Assembly: GCA_014304965.1 (NCBI GenBank) | Contig: JACRTZ010000152.1 | Coordinates: 1-15,015, forward strand | Direction: 5' to 3' | DNA from: Vulcanimicrobiota bacterium | GTDB taxonomy: Bacteria > Vulcanimicrobiota > Vulcanimicrobiia > Vulcanimicrobiales > Vulcanimicrobiaceae | Length of the DNA: 15,015 nt | In this document: piece after piece, positions 12,737 through 15,015 of the stretch | Position numbering within the stretch: position 1 is the first letter of the stretch | Layout: each line of letters begins with the position of its first letter | Translations under genes and position numbers: made by a program | The notes under the pieces: model-generated | What the model saw: the letters and a program-made list of their open reading frames with translations, nothing else | What the model was told of the DNA's origin: nothing | Database searches by the model: none

Positions 12737-15015
12737 ATGACCTCACCACCGCGCGGGCTCGACGCGATCGTCATTAAGGGCGCGCGCGAGCACAACCTCA
12801 AGAACGTCGACGTTACGCTGCCTCGCAACCGGCTGATCGTGATCACCGGTCTGTCGGGCTCCGGGAAGTCGTCGCTTGCCTTCGACACGATCTACGCCGA
12901 GGGCCAGCGCCGTTACGTCGAGTCGCTGTCGTCGTACGCGCGTCAATTCTTGGGTCAGATGGACAAACCGGACGTCGACTACATCGAGGGGTTGTCGCCG
13001 GCCATTTCCATCGATCAGAAGTCCACCTCGCGCAACCCGCGCTCAACGGTCGGCACGGTCACCGAAATCTACGACTACCTCCGTTTGCTGTACGCCCGCA
13101 TCGGCCGGCCGCATTGCTACAACTGCGGCCGCGAGGTCAGCGCGCAGTCGAGCGAACAGATCGTGGACCAGATTCTGGAACTGCCCGAGGGCACGCGCAT
13201 CCAGTTGCTCGCACCGGTGATTCGCGGCCGCAAGGGCGAGTATCAGAAACTGTTTGAGGAAATTCAGAAGGAAGGCTTCGCGCGGGTTCGGGTGGACGGC
13301 GAGACGCGCGAACTGCGCGAGAAGATCGACCTCGACAAAAAGCGCAAGCACACGATCGAGGTGATCGTGGACCGGCTCGTGATGAAGACGGAGATTCGCA
13401 AGCGGCTCACCGACTCGATCGAAACGACGCTTCGGCTCTCGAGCGGAATCGTCACGGTGCTGGCCGAGCCGCCGAAAGGCGACGCCAAAGCGCCGGCGCG
13501 GGAACTGACGTTCTCCGAGCAGCTGGCGTGCGTCTACTGCGGCTTGTCGTTCGAAGAGCTAGCGCCGCGCCTGTTCTCATTCAACTCGCCCTACGGCGCC
13601 TGCCCCGAGTGCACGGGTTTGGGCGTGAAGATCGAAATCGATCCGTGGAAGGTCATCCCCGATCGTTCGAAGTCGATCGAAGATGGCGCGATCGTGCCTT
13701 GGAGCAAGTCGCTCGGCGGCGGCCGCTACCCGTCCATGAACCCATACTATTTGCAACAGGTCGAGAAGCTGATGCGCTCGCGGCGCGTCAAGATGTCCAC
13801 GCCGATCGAAAAGCTTCTCCCGGACGTGCTCGACACGCTGCTCTACGGCGCGGACACCAAACAAAAATTCACGTACGAATCGCGCAGCGGGCACTCGTGG
13901 AGCTACGAAGCGCAATTCGAAGGCGTTTGCAACAACCTGCAGCGCCGTTATTCCGAGACGTCGTCGGACTACGTCAAGGAAGAGATCGAGAAGTTCATGT
14001 CCGCGACCGCATGCAAGACGTGCAAGGGCGCGCGGCTCAAGCCGGAGGCGTTGGCCGTGACCGTCGACGGCGTCGGCATTTCCGATCTCACGGCGATGTC
14101 GGTCGAAAAGGCCGAAGCGTTTTTCCGCGCGTTTCGCCCGACCGAGCGCGAAGAGATCATCGCGCAGCAAATCCTCAAAGAGGTCCGCGCGCGTCTCGGC
14201 TTTTTGACCAACGTGGGCCTCGGATATCTCGGCCTCGCGCGCAGCGCGACCACGCTTTCGGGGGGCGAATCGCAGCGCATTCGGCTCGCGACGCAAATCG
14301 GCAGCTCGCTCGTCGGCGTGCTCTACATTCTCGACGAACCGTCCATAGGGCTGCACCAACGCGACAACGACCGGCTACTCGCGACGCTCAAGACGCTGCG
14401 CGACCTCGGCAATACGCTGATCGTCATCGAGCACGACGAGGACACGATGCGCGAGGCCGACGTGATCGTCGACATCGGTCCGGGCGCGGGCGCCGAGGGC
14501 GGCCGCATTCTGACGGTCGGGCCGCTGGAAGAAGTGCTCAAGCATCCGGAATCGCTGACGGGTCAATATTTGTCGGGCCGCAAGTTCATTCCGATTCCCA
14601 AGCATCGCCGCGCCCCGCGGGGCTGGCTCAACGTCAAGAACGCGAAGGCCAACAACATCAAGGGCCTCGACGTGGACGTCCCGATCGGCGTGTTTTCGTG
14701 CGTCACCGGCGTCAGCGGTTCGGGCAAGTCCACGCTCGTCAACGAAGTGCTGGTCAAGGCGTTGAATCAGCATCTCCACCATCAGCCGGCAAGCGGCACG
14801 TACGGCAGCGTGCGCGGAGCGGAGGCGCTCGACAAGCTCGTGGTGATCGATCAGTCGCCGATCGGCCGTACGCCGCGCTCGAATCCGGCGACGTACACCG
14901 GCACGTTCGATTTGATACGCGAATTATTTTCGCTCGTTCCCGACGCGAAGATGCGCGGCTGCGGCCACGGCCGCTTCTCGTTCAGCGTCAAGGGCGGGCG
15001 CTGGGAATCTAGTCA
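12737..15015 (+). CDS. uvrA: UvrABC excinuclease subunit A, N-terminal ~759 residues (cut by window edge)
   Basis: ATPase that finds DNA damage and loads UvrB. The frame is open from ATG 12737 to the last base; 759 of the usual ~940-950 residues are present. Visible features: Walker A GLSGSGKS (38-45), SLSSYARQFLGQMDKPDVD with the UvrB-contacting region after it, an extra CxxC in HCYNCG, the first zinc module CVYC...CPEC, ABC signature LSGGESQRIRLA, Walker B VLYILDEPSIGLHQRDN, switch histidine region IVIEHDEDT, and the second Walker A GVSGSGKS in the C-terminal half. The end reads GRFSFSVKGGRWESS where the family has GRFSFNVxGGRCEAC. The two zinc cysteines appear as Trp and Ser, most likely base errors at the contig end. 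uvrB lies 7.5 kb upstream on the same strand. Confidence 0.97.
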   Translation, partial: MTSPPRGLDAIVIKGAREHNLKNVDVTLPRNRLIVITGLSGSGKSSLAFDTIYAEGQRRYVESLSSYARQFLGQMDKPDVDYIEGLSPAISIDQKSTSRNPRSTVGTVTEIYDYLRLLYARIGRPHCYNCGREVSAQSSEQIVDQILELPEGTRIQLLAPVIRGRKGEYQKLFEEIQKEGFARVRVDGETRELREKIDLDKKRKHTIEVIVDRLVMKTEIRKRLTDSIETTLRLSSGIVTVLAEPPKGDAKAPARELTFSEQLACVYCGLSFEELAPRLFSFNSPYGACPECTGLGVKIEIDPWKVIPDRSKSIEDGAIVPWSKSLGGGRYPSMNPYYLQQVEKLMRSRRVKMSTPIEKLLPDVLDTLLYGADTKQKFTYESRSGHSWSYEAQFEGVCNNLQRRYSETSSDYVKEEIEKFMSATACKTCKGARLKPEALAVTVDGVGISDLTAMSVEKAEAFFRAFRPTEREEIIAQQILKEVRARLGFLTNVGLGYLGLARSATTLSGGESQRIRLATQIGSSLVGVLYILDEPSIGLHQRDNDRLLATLKTLRDLGNTLIVIEHDEDTMREADVIVDIGPGAGAEGGRILTVGPLEEVLKHPESLTGQYLSGRKFIPIPKHRRAPRGWLNVKNAKANNIKGLDVDVPIGVFSCVTGVSGSGKSTLVNEVLVKALNQHLHHQPASGTYGSVRGAEALDKLVVIDQSPIGRTPRSNPATYTGTFDLIRELFSLVPDAKMRGCGHGRFSFSVKGGRWESS

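Noticed and set aside
13528..15012. 494-codon plus-strand open frame inside uvrA
   Set aside because: Different frame from UvrA, Arg-rich, no motifs; the UvrA frame carries all family signatures.

Overview
The window reads as a GC-rich bacterial chromosome segment, probably a whole metagenomic contig or close to it, because both ends cut through genes and the last ~60 bases look error-prone. It is almost entirely coding. The envelope genes (signal peptides, a lipoprotein, a likely outer-membrane beta-barrel) point to a diderm. The gene order prs-rplY(ctc)-pth is widespread among Firmicutes and other deep-branching phyla. Together with the GC content and the Pro/Thr-rich secreted protein, a phylum such as Candidatus Eremiobacterota (WPS-2) is possible, but this is a guess from style and not a placement. 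Start codons are often GTG or TTG, and genes overlap or nearly abut.

Left arm (1-3006, minus strand): one tight gene string, transcribed prs -> rplY -> pth -> CAP-domain secreted protein -> an amino-acid-kinase-like gene cut by the window edge. It joins PRPP synthesis, a ribosomal 5S-binding protein and peptidyl-tRNA recycling. The pth reading frame has no ATG, GTG or TTG upstream of its catalytic N-terminus, and ACG is the best-placed start.

A 127-bp divergent intergenic region (3007-3133) separates this from the plus-strand arm. That arm starts with uvrB (nucleotide excision repair), followed by a secreted protein of unknown function and a GNAT acetyltransferase, both overlapping their upstream neighbour by 4 bp. 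A hairpin overlapping the next ribosome binding site then precedes a second, closely spaced string (6347-12223): a large lipoprotein with an HExxH zinc-peptidase motif, a protein fusing a degenerate metallo-beta-lactamase-like domain to a cupin, a likely outer-membrane beta-barrel, a HAD-family phosphatase and a polytopic membrane protein.

A small minus-strand hypothetical gene (12214-12564) converges on this string with a 10-bp overlap. After a 172-bp divergent region rich in GC hairpins, uvrA begins at 12737 and runs off the right end. uvrB and uvrA thus frame an envelope/hydrolase cassette of about 7.5 kb. No RNA genes, IS elements, CRISPR arrays, phage genes or recognisable defence systems were found. 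I do not see an obviously new multi-gene system; the best leads are the pth start, the metallopeptidase lipoprotein with its hairpin leader, and the MBL-cupin fusion.
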